64,000 nucleotides of DNA from Deltaproteobacteria bacterium (lineage in GTDB: Bacteria > Myxococcota_A > UBA796 > GCA-2862545). Below are positions 19,903 to 29,741 of the stretch, piece by piece. The DNA lies in NCBI GenBank assembly GCA_016938035.1, contig JAFGVK010000061.1, positions 1 through 64,000 on the forward strand, in the 5' to 3' direction. Positions within the stretch are counted from its first letter, which is position 1. Each line of letters begins with the position of its first letter. Under the pieces are notes generated by a model, which saw only the letters and a program-made list of their open reading frames with translations, did no database searches and was not told where the DNA came from. Both the position numbers and the translations under genes were made by a program.

Positions 19903-22109
19903 TGCGCCGCCTCACTGGCCTCTCACTGGCCGCCACCCTGGCCGCCGCGGTGGCGGGGTGTGCCCAGCCTGTTGCGCCACCCCCCGATCCGCCCCCCGCG
20001 ATGCCGGATGTGGTGTTGATCACCATGGACACCACCAGGGCGGATCGCATCGGAGCCTACGGCTATGAGCACGCTCACACCGAGACCATTGACGCGCTGG
20101 CGGCGGCTGGTCGGCGCTACGATCGCGCGGTGTCGCCGATCCCGCTCACCATCCCGGCCCACGCCGCGCTCCTTACCGGGAAGTATCCGCCGAACCTCGG
20201 GATCCGTGACAACGGTGGCGCGCGCCTCCCCGCCGATGCGGTGACCCTCGCCGAGCTGCTGCACCAGGAGGGCTACGCCTCCGCCGCCTCGGTGGCGGCC
20301 TTCGTCACGACCCGAACCTGGGGCTTTGATCAGGGCTTTGACGCGTATTTCGACGACATCCCCTCCGACGGTCGCGACTTCTGGCACGCCTCGCTGGTCG
20401 GCGAGCAGGTGGTCGACCGGGCGCTGGAGTGGGTTGACGGCCGAAGAGGAGACGACGGGCCGCTGTTCCTGTGGGTACACCTCTACGACCCCCACTTCCC
20501 CTACACCCCCCCGGCCCCCTACCTGGAGCAGGCGGAGGGCAGGGTCTACGACGGCGAGATCGCCTACATGGACGATCAGATCGCGCGGGTGGTCGACGCC
20601 TTCGCGGGGCGCGACGCGCTGTTTGTCCTCTCGGGCGATCACGGCGAGGCGCTCGGCGACCACAAGGAGCTGACCCACGGGCTCTACGTCTACGAGGCGA
20701 CGCAGCGCGTCCCGCTCATCCTGTCTGGCCACGGGGTGAAGCCCGAGGTGGTCGACGCCCCCACCTCGCTGGTGGACGTGGTGCCCACCGTGCTGTCTAT
20801 CCTCGGCCTGGCCGCCCCCGCCGGGCTGGATGGGGCGGTGAGCCCCGGCGCGGCGCGGCCGGCCTACAGTGAGAGCTGGCAGCTCGCGACCCGCTTCGGG
20901 ATCGCGCCCCACCTGGGGGTGGTGGACGGGTCGCTCAAGCTGATCGACACCCCGCGCCCGGAGCTGTACGATCTGGCCTCGGACCCGCAGGAGCTGGTCA
21001 ACCTCGCCGAGGGGCGGCCTGAGGAGGTGGAGCGCCTGCGCGGCGTCCTCGCCTCCTTCGGCTTCAAGCCACCTGGTGCGCCGGCGGTGGCGGACCCGGA
21101 GGTGTCCGCCCAGCTCCAGGCGCTGGGCTACGTGGAGGGCGGCTTCGCCGGCGATCTGGAGGGCCCGCTCCCCGATCCGAAGGACCACGCGGCGCTGGTC
21201 CACCTGACACAGCGGGTCGACCGGCAGAACCTGCTCGGCCACCCCGAGGAGGGGCTGAAGGCGCTGGATACCCTTGTGGCCTCCTACCCCGAGGTGGTGG
21301 AGTTTCAGACCCGCAGGGCCTCGCTGCTCGGCCAGCTCGGCCGCAAGGAGGAGGCGGTGGCCGCCTCGCGCGCGGCCCTCGCCCTCGCGCCCGCCGATCC
21401 GCAGGCGCGAATGAACCTCGCTTCAAGCCTGGCCTATGCAGAGCAGTACGACGAGGCCGCCGAGCTGTACCGCGCCTTGGTGGACGAGCTCTCCTATGTC
21501 CCCAAGATCCGTGTCCTGACGGTCTCCGCGGTGATGGCCTCCGCTGCCGGGGTGGACGCGGGGGTGGAGGAGGGGCTGCGCCTCCTGGAGGCAAACCCGG
21601 AGGACGACGCGCTCGCCGGAGCGATCGGGGTGCCGCTCGCCCTGCGGGGTGAGACTCAGCGCGCGCGCCCGCTGCTGGAGCGGGGGCTGCGGGCCAACCC
21701 TCCTGGTCGGAGCGTCGCCTACGCGATGGCGCTGATGACCCCGATCGAGGACAAGGCGGGCATCCAGGGCCTGCTGGAGGCGGAGGTCGCCAACTACCCG
21801 GGCAACGCGCCCGCGGTGGCGATGCTCGGGGACCTCTATGCCAGAGACAAGGCCTGGGAGGCCTCGGTGGAGCTCTTCCGCAGCGCCTCCGCAGCGCAGC
21901 CGGAGGTGTTGCGCTGGAAGCACGCCCTCGCCCAGTCCCTGTTCAACGTCCAGCGCTTCGCCGAGGCCCGCGTGGCGCTCGATCGGGCCCTCCAGGTCGC
22001 CCCTGAGGACGTGGACCTGATCGTGCTGGACGCGAACTTGATCTCCAAGGAGGGGGACCCCGTGCGGGCCAGGGCGCGCTTTGATGAGGCGCAGCGCATG
22101 AGCCGGTAG
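19899..22109 (+). CDS. Sulfatase-fold lipoprotein with C-terminal TPR repeats
   Basis: The 736-residue protein has an N-terminal lipobox (AVAGC, Cys21). Residues about 36-390 have the alkaline phosphatase/sulfatase fold: VVLITMDTTRADRIGAYGY with metal ligands, SPIPLTIPAHAALLTGKYP, and FVLSGDHGEALGDH. The usual Cys/Ser-x-Pro-x-Arg formylglycine site is replaced by Thr84-Ile-Pro-Ala-His. A classical formylglycine sulfatase is therefore unlikely; Thr might act as nucleophile, as in phosphoethanolamine transferases. The second half (about 420-730) consists of TPR-like repeats. An ATG three bases after the chosen start is equally possible. It is coupled to the preceding TPR gene. A decayed copy of its 3' end follows. 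Confidence 0.85.
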
Positions 22110-22120
22110 CGACGCGGGGC

Positions 22121-22275
22121 CGGAAGCCCAGCCTGCGCCCGGTCCAGCGCTTCGCTTAGGCCCGCGTGGCGCTTGTTCGGGACCTCCGTGCCGCACCGGG
22201 GGACCTGATCGCGCTGGAGGCGAACCTGAACTCACGGGCCAGGGCGCGCCTTGACGAGGCGCAGCGGCTGAGCCA
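22121..22275 (+). pseudogene. Decayed tandem duplicate of the sulfatase-TPR gene 3' end
   Basis: This stretch repeats about 155-190 bases from the last part of the preceding gene (about 21915-22108). Shared blocks include GTCCAGCGCTTCGC, GGCCCGCGTGGCGCT, GGACCTGATCG and GGGCCAGGGCGCGC. The translated residues RARARLDEAQRLS mirror RARARFDEAQRMS of the intact gene. Small deletions and an in-frame TAG show it is no longer coding. It probably arose by a local duplication followed by decay. Confidence 0.8.
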
Positions 22276-22344
22276 GTCGCGGCGCAAGGAACAGAGCAGC
22301 CCGCCGGGCGAGCCGACGGGCTGGATCCTCGCGAGGAGCGGGGC

Positions 22345-23031
22345 TTAGTAGGCGTAGTAGCCGAGCACGCGCTGCCAGGAGAAGTTGCCGTCGGTGAAGG
22401 TGGCGTCGATGGCGAAGCCGCCCCAGCTGATGACGCCGTAGCCGTCATCCATGAGCGCCATGGTGGTGGCGTAGGGGCCGTAGCTCTGCCCGCCGTACTC
22501 CATGGTGTAGGAGGGGTTGAACCCGAAGCCGAGGAAGCCCTCGTTCATCCAGGAGCCGTCGGTGAAGCCGTATGAGGCGTCGCCGTACCAGTCGTCGCAA
22601 AGGTCGCCCTGCCAGGTGGTGGGGGCGCCGTGGGTGGTGACGATGGCGAAATCGCAGTTCTCGCAGGGGTAGGTGGACACGCCGTCGCCGCTGGTGCTGG
22701 CGGGGTAGACGATCTCACAGAGCTTGTCGCCGACGTTGTAGTTGCCGGCCGTGTTGTTGGCGACCAGGTCGAGGATGGAGGTGGTCCCCGTGTAGGTGCC
22801 GTCGCTCACGGTGGCCGCACCGGCGAGGACCCACGCCTCGACGCCGGTGTCCGCGTCGGTGTCGGTGTCGGTATCCGAGTCGGTGTCGGTGTCGGTGTCG
22901 GTATCCGAGTCGGTGTCGGTGTCGGTGTCGGTGTCCGTCTCACCGGTCTCTTCCTTCTCGCCGCAGCCCACCAGGGTGGTGGCGTAGAGGGAGCCAAGGG
23001 ACACAACGGCGAGCATCTGCAGCATACGCAT
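22345..23031 (-). CDS. Lipoprotein with Thr-Asp repeat linker
   Basis: The 228-residue protein begins MRMLQMLAVVSLGSL and has a lipobox ending TLVGC (Cys23). A run of Thr-Asp/Ser-Asp dipeptides (about residues 30-60) then forms an acidic, probably extended or calcium-binding linker. The C-terminal ~165 residues form a compact domain with three Cys (CEIVYPAST, YPCENCDF) and many aromatic/Gly residues. It is not recognised. Similar linker lipoproteins are common in Myxococcota. The ATG at 23031 follows a GGAG and precedes the signal peptide. It is downstream of the OmpA-family gene on the same strand. Confidence 0.75.
   Translation of the reverse strand: MRMLQMLAVVSLGSLYATTLVGCGEKEETGETDTDTDTDTDSDTDTDTDTDSDTDTDTDADTGVEAWVLAGAATVSDGTYTGTTSILDLVANNTAGNYNVGDKLCEIVYPASTSGDGVSTYPCENCDFAIVTTHGAPTTWQGDLCDDWYGDASYGFTDGSWMNEGFLGFGFNPSYTMEYGGQSYGPYATTMALMDDGYGVISWGGFAIDATFTDGNFSWQRVLGYYAY
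22845..22945 (-). repeat. Hexanucleotide-like repeat encoding Thr-Asp linker
   Basis: The plus strand reads repeated GTCGGT/GTCGGTATCC units, encoding the (Thr-Asp)n and (Ser-Asp) run of the lipoprotein. Unit lengths are multiples of 3, so slippage changes linker length without breaking the frame. The tract is coding and is not a CRISPR array. Confidence 0.85.
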
Positions 23032-23126
23032 GGGGAACTCCAGGCTAGGGATGAATGGCAGCATGTTAGCGACAAGATCAGACAATCGCAAGGAACTCAG
23101 GTGTGGAAATCGCAAAACAGTCACCG

Positions 23127-24119
23127 CTATTTGAGCGGCGTCCACTCGCTCGCGGGCAGCTCTGGCCCTCGCTGCGGTTCCTCTGCCGCGAGGAGGTAGA
23201 TCGCGCGCCGGTTGGCTGCCTCGTCCACCTCGTCGGCGGTGGGGGTGGCGAGCACGGCCTCGCCGAAGCCCTGGTAGGCGATCTGCCCGTCAAAGCCCCG
23301 TGACTTGAACCAGCTCGCGATGGCCTCCGCCCGGCGCTGCGACAGGCCCAGGTTTCCCTCCGCCGCGCCGACGGTGTCGGTGTAGCCCGCGACGTACAGG
23401 CGCACCTCAACCACCGCTCCGTAGCGATCCAGCACCTGCTGTAGATCCGCCCACGCCCGCTCGAGCTTGGGGACCTCGCCCACGTCAACCGCCGCGCTAC
23501 CCGAGGCGAAGACGACGTCCTCGTGCGGGATGGCGTAGGACCACGGGGACAGCTCCAGCTTCCCGCCGAGGTGGTCGGCGTCTTCGGCGTGGACAACGAG
23601 CTTGAGGATCTCCTGGGACGAGGCGGGACCCCAGCCGAGCTCGGCCTCCCGCTCGCCGAACACCGAGAGCTCGCCGCTGCCCAGCTCCGCGCCCCCCTCT
23701 CCCAGGGCCTGGACCCGCACCAGGCTGAGCGGCCTGTCGGCACGAACCGTGAGGGACTGCCCCTTGAGGTCCAGCTCTTCGCGCCGCACCTCCAGGGTGA
23801 GGGGAGGGAGCACGTCGATCCCCAGCGAGAGGGGCATGGAGCCCTCAGCGCCGTCGTCCCCCCTCAGCGTGAGGGTCCCGCGGCAATGGTGCGCGCCCCT
23901 GGGCAGCCCGTCGAGGACCAGCGTGTAGTCCTGGCCGGGTTGGATCGCCTGGTGGAGGCTCCAGGTCTTTCCGCCGCACGAGAGCGACGCGTCGATCTGT
24001 CCGGTGGCGTGGGCGTGGACCGTGAGCGAGGCGGCGCCCAGGCCGTCCTGCACCCTCCGGACCGCGTCGAGGGTGACGGCGTCCTGTGCGAGGGCGGCGG
24101 AGATCAGCAGGGTGAGCAT
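23127..24119 (-). CDS. OmpA-family exported protein
   Basis: The 330-residue protein starts with the short signal peptide MLTLLISAALAQ. The C-terminal ~120 residues are an OmpA peptidoglycan-binding domain: VVFASGSAAVDVGEVPKLE, LYVAGYTDTVGAAEGNLGLS, QRRAEAIASWFKSRGF, YQGFGEAVLATPT and ANRRAIYLL. This order and the Asp/Arg pair expected to grip diaminopimelate fit the family. The N-terminal half is beta-rich and unassigned. It probably sits in the periplasm bound to peptidoglycan. It lies 53 bases from the parvulin lipoprotein on the same strand. Confidence 0.88.
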   Translation of the reverse strand: MLTLLISAALAQDAVTLDAVRRVQDGLGAASLTVHAHATGQIDASLSCGGKTWSLHQAIQPGQDYTLVLDGLPRGAHHCRGTLTLRGDDGAEGSMPLSLGIDVLPPLTLEVRREELDLKGQSLTVRADRPLSLVRVQALGEGGAELGSGELSVFGEREAELGWGPASSQEILKLVVHAEDADHLGGKLELSPWSYAIPHEDVVFASGSAAVDVGEVPKLERAWADLQQVLDRYGAVVEVRLYVAGYTDTVGAAEGNLGLSQRRAEAIASWFKSRGFDGQIAYQGFGEAVLATPTADEVDEAANRRAIYLLAAEEPQRGPELPASEWTPLK

Positions 24120-24172
24120 GGGACACTCCGAGCTTTTTGGGGGAGGATAGCGCCTGAGCGGCGGTCAGGGGG

Positions 24173-24922
24173 CTAGTTCTCGCGGAGGATCAGGTGATAG
24201 CCGTAGGGCGTCTCCACCACCTGTGAGCGCGCGCCGGGCTGGAGGGCGAACAGGGCGTCCTCGAAGGCGGGGACCATCTGGCCCGGGGCGATCAGGCCCA
24301 GCTCGCCCCCCTGCGCCGCGGTAGTGTCGTCAGAGTATCTGGCCACCACCGCGTCCCACGGCTCCCCCGCCGCCAGCCTGTCCGCCGCCTCGTCGATCCT
24401 GGCGCGGGCCTGCTCCTGGCTCCGCCCTGGGGTGCCCCGCAGGGCGGCCTCCCAGCTCACCAGCAGGTGGGCGGCGCGGGCCTCGATCACCGGGTCGCGG
24501 CGGATGACGTGGTAGCCGAAGGGGGTCTGGACCACCGGGCCCACCGCCCCCACCGGCAAAGAGGCCACCGCGGCCTCGAACTCGGGCACCATGGTCCCCG
24601 TGAGGTACACCCCCAGGCTCCCGCCGCGCCCGGCGCTGGGCCCGTCCGAGTGCTCTCGGGCCAGCTCCTCCAGCGGGCGCCCCCCGAGGGCCTCCCGCCG
24701 GATCCGCTCCGCCAGGGCGCGCGCGAGCTCCGGGGTGCGGGGCTGACCCTCGGGGGCGCCAACCGCCCCCGCGTAGGCGATCAGCACGTGCGTGGCCGCG
24801 TACCTGGGCTCGGTGGGCGCGGGCAGGGGAGGAGGCTCCGCGACCACCTGGGCGGGGGGATCTTCCGGGTCGGGGGTGGGCGCGGGGGGTTGGCTGCAGG
24901 CGAGCAGCGCGAGGAGCCACAT
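24173..24922 (-). CDS. Lipoprotein with two parvulin-type prolyl isomerase domains
   Basis: The 249-residue protein has an ultrashort lipoprotein signal (MWLLALLAC, Cys9) and a Pro-rich linker. Two PpiC-like rotamase domains follow, at about 42-142 and 148-249. Each has the pattern ATHVLIAY or AAHLLVSW, then a helix, HSDGPSAGRGGSLG or YSDDTTAAQGGELG, then MVPEFEAAV or MVPAFEDAL, then VVQTPFGYHVI or VVETPYGYHLI. It should catalyse peptidyl-prolyl isomerisation or act as a chaperone at the membrane surface, perhaps for outer-membrane proteins. GGAGG precedes the ATG. Confidence 0.9.
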   Translation of the reverse strand: MWLLALLACSQPPAPTPDPEDPPAQVVAEPPPLPAPTEPRYAATHVLIAYAGAVGAPEGQPRTPELARALAERIRREALGGRPLEELAREHSDGPSAGRGGSLGVYLTGTMVPEFEAAVASLPVGAVGPVVQTPFGYHVIRRDPVIEARAAHLLVSWEAALRGTPGRSQEQARARIDEAADRLAAGEPWDAVVARYSDDTTAAQGGELGLIAPGQMVPAFEDALFALQPGARSQVVETPYGYHLILREN

Positions 24923-25235
24923 GTGGCCTCCAGGTGGGTCGGAGAAATAACCCGTGGGCGCCAGCGCGTCCGAGGCAGCGCGTGAGGCCTGTCACCCCCC
25001 CCGTCGCCGCGAGCCGACCTCAGGGGGTGGGCGCGCTGGAGCGGGCGTACCGGCGCTTGGCGCGAACGGTGGCGCACGCCGCACGAGGGGGCCCCCGGCC
25101 GAGGCCGCCGGCGTGGCGCGCCCCTGGGGGGGCGCGGGATCCCTGCGGTAGCGCTGCGCCAGCGGGGACAGGCCCCAGTCAGGTGGCGCTCGCGCGGCCC
25201 CCGTCGTCGCTCTACACTCGTCCCGAGAGGTGTCC
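24923..25235. other. Intergenic region between divergent lipoprotein genes
   Basis: No gene is visible in this 313-base stretch between the parvulin lipoprotein (minus) and the GH1 lipoprotein (plus). Its GC-rich open frames give Arg/Ala/Pro strings. It should hold both promoters, but no clear -35/-10 pair could be picked. Confidence 0.5.
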
Positions 25236-26675
25236 ATGATCCCGCTGCTGCTCCTCGCCTGCTCCTCGCCCGCTCCCCGTGACTTCCCCGAGGACTTCGT
25301 CTGGGGCGCTGCGGTGGCGGGGTTTCAGGTCGACATGGGGTGCCCAACCCTCGCGCCTGAGGACTGCGAGGACCGGGCCTCGGACTGGTACCAGTGGGTC
25401 ACCGAGCCCTCACTCCAGGGCGAGGCGTCGCTCCATTTGTCCGGCGATCCCGTCTCCGACGGGCCGGGGATGTGGGAGCTGTTCGAGGAGGACGCAGCCA
25501 GGCTGGGCGCGGACGGCCTGGGCTCGCTCCGCCTCTCGGTGGAGTGGTCGCGCCTGTTCCCCGACGGCGCCGCAGAGCGCGCGGCCACCGTGGAGGAGCT
25601 CGACGCCTTTGTCGACCGGGCCGCGGCGCAGCGCTATCACCAGATGTTCGCCGCCCTGTCCGCGGCGGGGGTGGCGCCGATGGTCACCCTCAACCACTAC
25701 ACCCTGCCCCTGTGGGTCCACGACGGCCTCGCGTGCCACCGGGACCTGGGGTGCGAGGCGTCCGGGTGGCTCGATGGCCCCCGCATCGAGCGGCTGATGG
25801 CGCTCTACGCCGGCTGGGTGGCCCGGGAGTACGGCGGGGAGGTCGACCGGTGGGCCACCCTCAACGAGCCGCTGGTGATCCCCCTCGCGGGCTACCTTCA
25901 GCCAGGGGAGATGCGCTCCAACCCCCCAGGGGTGTCGATGGAGGTGGAGGCGGCGATCGCCAGCATCTGCCACCAGGTCGAGGCCAGCGCACGAATGTAC
26001 GACGCGGTCCACGCCGAGGACCGCTGGGACGCTGACGGCGATGGGCAGAACGCCGCGGTTGGGGTGGTGATGAACATGATCGCCCTCGCCCCGCAGGAGG
26101 AAGATGACCCCGCCGACGCCCTAGGGGTAGCGCACTGCGACTTCGTCTACCACCGGGTCTTCCTCGACGGGCTGACCGCAGGGGCCTGGGATGACGATCT
26201 CGACGGTACCTTCGACCGCGAGCGCGCTGATCTGGCGGGGCGGCTCGACTGGATCGGGATCAACTACTACAACCGGGTCACCGTGGCGGGGCTGCCCATC
26301 GCCCTGATCCCCGAGCTGCCGGTGATGGATTTCTACCCAGAGTTCTCGTGGGAGCCCTACCCCGAGGGGCTGGGGGAGGTGGTAGAGCGTACCGCGAGCT
26401 ACGGCCTTCCCCTCTGGATCACCGAGAACGGCACCCCCCTGGTCGAGGAACAGGGCTCGGAGCTGCTCCTGGCGCATCTGCGCGCGCTCGCCGAGGCGGA
26501 CGCGCAGGTCGAGGGCTACCACTGGTGGAGCTACGTGGACAACTACGAGTGGAACCACGGGATGGGGATGCGCTTCGGGCTGTACGCCCTGGACCCCGTC
26601 ACCAAGGCCCGCGTCGAGCGGCCGGTGATGACCACCTATCGCGACATCGCCGCCACCGGAGCGCTCCCCGAGTAG
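25236..26675 (+). CDS. Family 1 glycoside hydrolase (beta-glucosidase type) lipoprotein
   Basis: The 479-residue retaining glycosidase would hydrolyse beta-linked sugars. The proton donor is Glu211 in WATLNEP and the nucleophile is Glu397 in WITENG. Other family marks are FVWGAAVAGFQVD, SVEWSRLFPDG, LNHYTLPLWVHDG and DWIGINYYNRVTV, plus EGYHWWSYVDNYEWNHGMGM near the end. The start MIPLLLLACSSP is a very short lipoprotein signal (Cys9), unusual for this normally cytoplasmic family, so it probably acts at the cell surface. The ATG at 25236 follows GAGAGGTG; an in-frame GTG sits two codons upstream. Neither adjacent gene is related to sugar uptake. Confidence 0.93.
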   Translation: MIPLLLLACSSPAPRDFPEDFVWGAAVAGFQVDMGCPTLAPEDCEDRASDWYQWVTEPSLQGEASLHLSGDPVSDGPGMWELFEEDAARLGADGLGSLRLSVEWSRLFPDGAAERAATVEELDAFVDRAAAQRYHQMFAALSAAGVAPMVTLNHYTLPLWVHDGLACHRDLGCEASGWLDGPRIERLMALYAGWVAREYGGEVDRWATLNEPLVIPLAGYLQPGEMRSNPPGVSMEVEAAIASICHQVEASARMYDAVHAEDRWDADGDGQNAAVGVVMNMIALAPQEEDDPADALGVAHCDFVYHRVFLDGLTAGAWDDDLDGTFDRERADLAGRLDWIGINYYNRVTVAGLPIALIPELPVMDFYPEFSWEPYPEGLGEVVERTASYGLPLWITENGTPLVEEQGSELLLAHLRALAEADAQVEGYHWWSYVDNYEWNHGMGMRFGLYALDPVTKARVERPVMTTYRDIAATGALPE

Positions 26676-26786
26676 GTGGGGCGCCACCTAGCGCCGCGGC
26701 GGGTTTACAATCGGCGGGTTCGGGGTACTCCATACTCCAACCTCAGCTGCGCCCAGACGCGCCCCCCTTCTCTCCCTGGAGCCACC

Positions 26787-29741
26787 ATGAGCCTGCTCGG
26801 CCTCGCCCTGCTCGCGTTCACCCCCAGCGCCTCCGCTGAGACCATCCCACAGGCCGACTACAGCCTCAAGCTGCCCGCCTATGACCTCAAGCTGCGCGAC
26901 TACAACTTCCCCTCGGGCCTGCGGATCATCTTCCAGGAGGAGCACTCGCAGCCGATCGTGGCGATCACCACCGTGATCGACCACGGGTCGGGGTCCGATC
27001 CCGACGCTGAGAAGGGCATCGCCCACCTCGTAGAGCACATGAACTTTCGGGCGAAGCACGAGGGGCTGCCCAAGAACATGGACTACATCAAGCAGGTCGG
27101 CGGCAACTTCAACGCCTCCACCTCGGTGGACTGGACCAACTACATGACCATCGCGCCCAAGGACTCGATGGTCGACCTGCTCAAGCTCGAGGGGCTGCGG
27201 CTCACCGACACCCTCGAGGGCGTCACCGAGGATGACGTCAACACCGAGCGCGAGGTGGTCCGCAACGAGCTGCGGCAGCGCTACGAGAACGCCATCGGCG
27301 ACGCGCTCTCGTCGATCAACAAGCAGCTCTTCCCGGTGGGGCACCCCTACCACATCCCCACGATCGGCACCCACGAGGGCATCGATCACTCGGATCTGGC
27401 CGCGGTCAAGGCCTTCACCGCCAAGTACTACGTGCCTGCCAACGCGACCATCGTGGTGGCCGGCGACTTCTCGCTCGACGACACCGGCGACATCATCAAC
27501 AAGGCCTTCGGCGACATGCCGCAGCTGCTGGTGGACCCGGAGCACCCTGACGCGGAGCTCACCCTCACTGAGGCCAAGTCACGTATCAAGCCCGAGCGCC
27601 CCCCAGTGCCACCCCCGGTGGACAAGGGGCCGGTCCGCGTGGAGGGCCTGGTGGACACCGAGACGGTAGTGGTCGGCTGGACCATGCCCGCCGGCTTCCA
27701 CGAGGATCAGATGTCGATGCAGCTGGCGGTGAACCTGGTGCAGTCCGCGATGATCTCGCAGATGTACCGCGACTGGAACCCCGTCACCGACGACCCCATC
27801 GAGGGGGTGGGGTGCTACCTCGATCCCAACAAGGAAGCGTCCATGGCCCTCTGCTTCATGGAGCCCACCGGCGGGATGAGCCCCGAGAAGACCATCGAGG
27901 AGATCGGTGACTCCCTCTACACCGTGTGGGAGCCGATCGACACCGCCTCGATGCAGGGGATCATGATCAAGCGCTGGCAGGACTGGACCATGTCCAACTC
28001 CAAGGCACAGCAGATGGCCGGGGTGCTCCGCACCGTGGACGAGGTCTCCGCCCTCTACGGGCGCGCCACGGCGCTTGCCCACCACGCCCACTACACCGGC
28101 AGCCCCACCTATTTCCGCGACACCTTCAACGAGATCCCCCTCGCGGACCTGGAGCAGGCCAAGACCCTCGCCAAGACCTACCTGACCCGCGATCGGATGG
28201 TGTCGGTGATCGTCGAGCCCCTGTCCGAGGAGGAGAAGGCGCGGCGCCACGCGGCGGTCGCGACCGGGGCAGAGGAGCACGCCTACCACGGCACCCAGGC
28301 GGCCACCGCCTTCGAGACCATCGTCGATCCCTCCAAGCTCACCCCAGAGGCGCTGAAGAAGGTGGTGGTGGTCCCGGACCGCACCAAGATCCGTGAGCTG
28401 GAGCTGGAGAACGGCCTCCAGGTGGTGATCATGCCCTACGGCGAGGCGCCGCTGGTGCACGCCGGGCTGTTCGTCTACGGGGGGGACGACATCTCGACCC
28501 CCTGGGGGCTGGACGCCTTCTCCGAGTGGGTGACCTACCGGGGCGATCGCATCGAGGCGACCGAGAGCCTGGGGCAGGTGGCCGGGGCCTACTACGAGCA
28601 GGCGATGAGCAACGGGCGGCACCTGGTGGCCGAGGGCGCCTCGGGCAACCTTGACGCCATGCTGCGCCGCCTGCGCCAGGAGTCCTCACAGTTCGGCTGG
28701 CGTCCCGCCGACAAGGCCGCGGCCATTCGCAGTGGTAGGAACGCGATGAAGTCCTCCGGCAAGTCGCAGGAGGCGTGGTCCGAGCGGCTGCTGTGGGAGC
28801 GCCTGGCCCCTGGTCACCCCCTCGGCCAGTGGAAGGATCAGGCATTCTACCAGGGCGAGGAGTCCTGGAGCATGGAGCAGGTCAAGCCCTACATGCTCGC
28901 CAAGTACGCGCCGGACAACGCCACCCTGGTGGTGGTGGGTGACCTCGACCCCGACGCGGCGGAGGCCTCGATCCGATCGATGTTTGGCGGCTGGGCCCGC
29001 GCCGCCGGCGCTGGCGGCGAGCTCCCAGAGCTGCTCGGCCCCTTCGCCGCCCAGCCGGACCGCCAGGTGCTGATCCTCGACAAGCCAGAGGCCAACCAGT
29101 TCGAGATCAACGTCGCCTGCCAGGCCGCCCCGGTGGGGCCTGAGGGGGTCGCGGCCCTCGAGCTGATGGGCGACGTGATGTCCGAGGAGGCGTGGCGCAC
29201 CCTGCGCGAGCGCGAGGGCCTCACCTATGGGGCCTACGCCTACACCCGGGCGGTGGCGGGCGGGGCCAACAGCGTGCACGGCTGGACTCTGGTGCAGGCC
29301 GACGCGGTGGGCTTCTCGGTGGACGCCTTCCTCAAGATCTTCGAGCAGACCGCCCGTGGCGAGGTGGACGAGGCCATGCTCGCAAGCGCCAAGTGGAGCA
29401 GGGCCCGCAAGTACGTGCTCGGGCACCAGTCCGGCTCGCAGATGCTCGACAGGCTCCAGTCGGTGCGCGCCCAGGGGCAGGGGTACGACTTCTTCGACCA
29501 GTATCCAGGCCACCTCGCGGCGGTGAGCGCCCAGGACTTCCCCGCGCTGCTCGCCCCGTGCATCGGCCACGAGGTGGTGACGGTGATTGGCCCCGCGGTG
29601 TTCGCGGAGCAGGAGCTCCCCAAGTACGGGATCGCCTATGAGGTGGTGGACTGGGAGGCCCTCGCCGACCAGCAGCTCACCCCCAAGGAGCTGAAGAAGG
29701 CCCAGAAGGCCAGGGCGAAGCAGAGCGCAGACGAGGGCTGA
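26787..29741 (+). CDS. Exported M16 family zinc metallopeptidase
   Basis: The 984-residue protein has an N-terminal signal peptide (MSLLGLALLAFTPSASA) and two M16 modules. The first (about 40-480) carries the inverted zinc motif His80-Leu-Val-Glu83-His84 (GIAHLVEHMNF), with the third ligand Glu about 77 residues later in VVRNELRQRY. The second module (about 535-970, from LELENGLQVVIMPYG) lacks the zinc motif, as is usual for the inactive half. Such proteins degrade peptides in a closed chamber, often in the periplasm. The ATG follows GGAGCCACC. The end has a Lys-rich tail (KELKKAQKARAK). Confidence 0.93.
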   Translation: MSLLGLALLAFTPSASAETIPQADYSLKLPAYDLKLRDYNFPSGLRIIFQEEHSQPIVAITTVIDHGSGSDPDAEKGIAHLVEHMNFRAKHEGLPKNMDYIKQVGGNFNASTSVDWTNYMTIAPKDSMVDLLKLEGLRLTDTLEGVTEDDVNTEREVVRNELRQRYENAIGDALSSINKQLFPVGHPYHIPTIGTHEGIDHSDLAAVKAFTAKYYVPANATIVVAGDFSLDDTGDIINKAFGDMPQLLVDPEHPDAELTLTEAKSRIKPERPPVPPPVDKGPVRVEGLVDTETVVVGWTMPAGFHEDQMSMQLAVNLVQSAMISQMYRDWNPVTDDPIEGVGCYLDPNKEASMALCFMEPTGGMSPEKTIEEIGDSLYTVWEPIDTASMQGIMIKRWQDWTMSNSKAQQMAGVLRTVDEVSALYGRATALAHHAHYTGSPTYFRDTFNEIPLADLEQAKTLAKTYLTRDRMVSVIVEPLSEEEKARRHAAVATGAEEHAYHGTQAATAFETIVDPSKLTPEALKKVVVVPDRTKIRELELENGLQVVIMPYGEAPLVHAGLFVYGGDDISTPWGLDAFSEWVTYRGDRIEATESLGQVAGAYYEQAMSNGRHLVAEGASGNLDAMLRRLRQESSQFGWRPADKAAAIRSGRNAMKSSGKSQEAWSERLLWERLAPGHPLGQWKDQAFYQGEESWSMEQVKPYMLAKYAPDNATLVVVGDLDPDAAEASIRSMFGGWARAAGAGGELPELLGPFAAQPDRQVLILDKPEANQFEINVACQAAPVGPEGVAALELMGDVMSEEAWRTLREREGLTYGAYAYTRAVAGGANSVHGWTLVQADAVGFSVDAFLKIFEQTARGEVDEAMLASAKWSRARKYVLGHQSGSQMLDRLQSVRAQGQGYDFFDQYPGHLAAVSAQDFPALLAPCIGHEVVTVIGPAVFAEQELPKYGIAYEVVDWEALADQQLTPKELKKAQKARAKQSADEG

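Noticed and set aside
22166-22348. Small plus-strand gene after the sulfatase-TPR gene
   Set aside because: Its sequence is a decayed copy of the end of the preceding gene, with a stop and deletions. It was annotated as a pseudogene fragment instead.
22845-22945. Possible CRISPR-like array (regular short repeats)
   Set aside because: The repeats are contiguous hexamers without spacers and encode a Thr-Asp linker.
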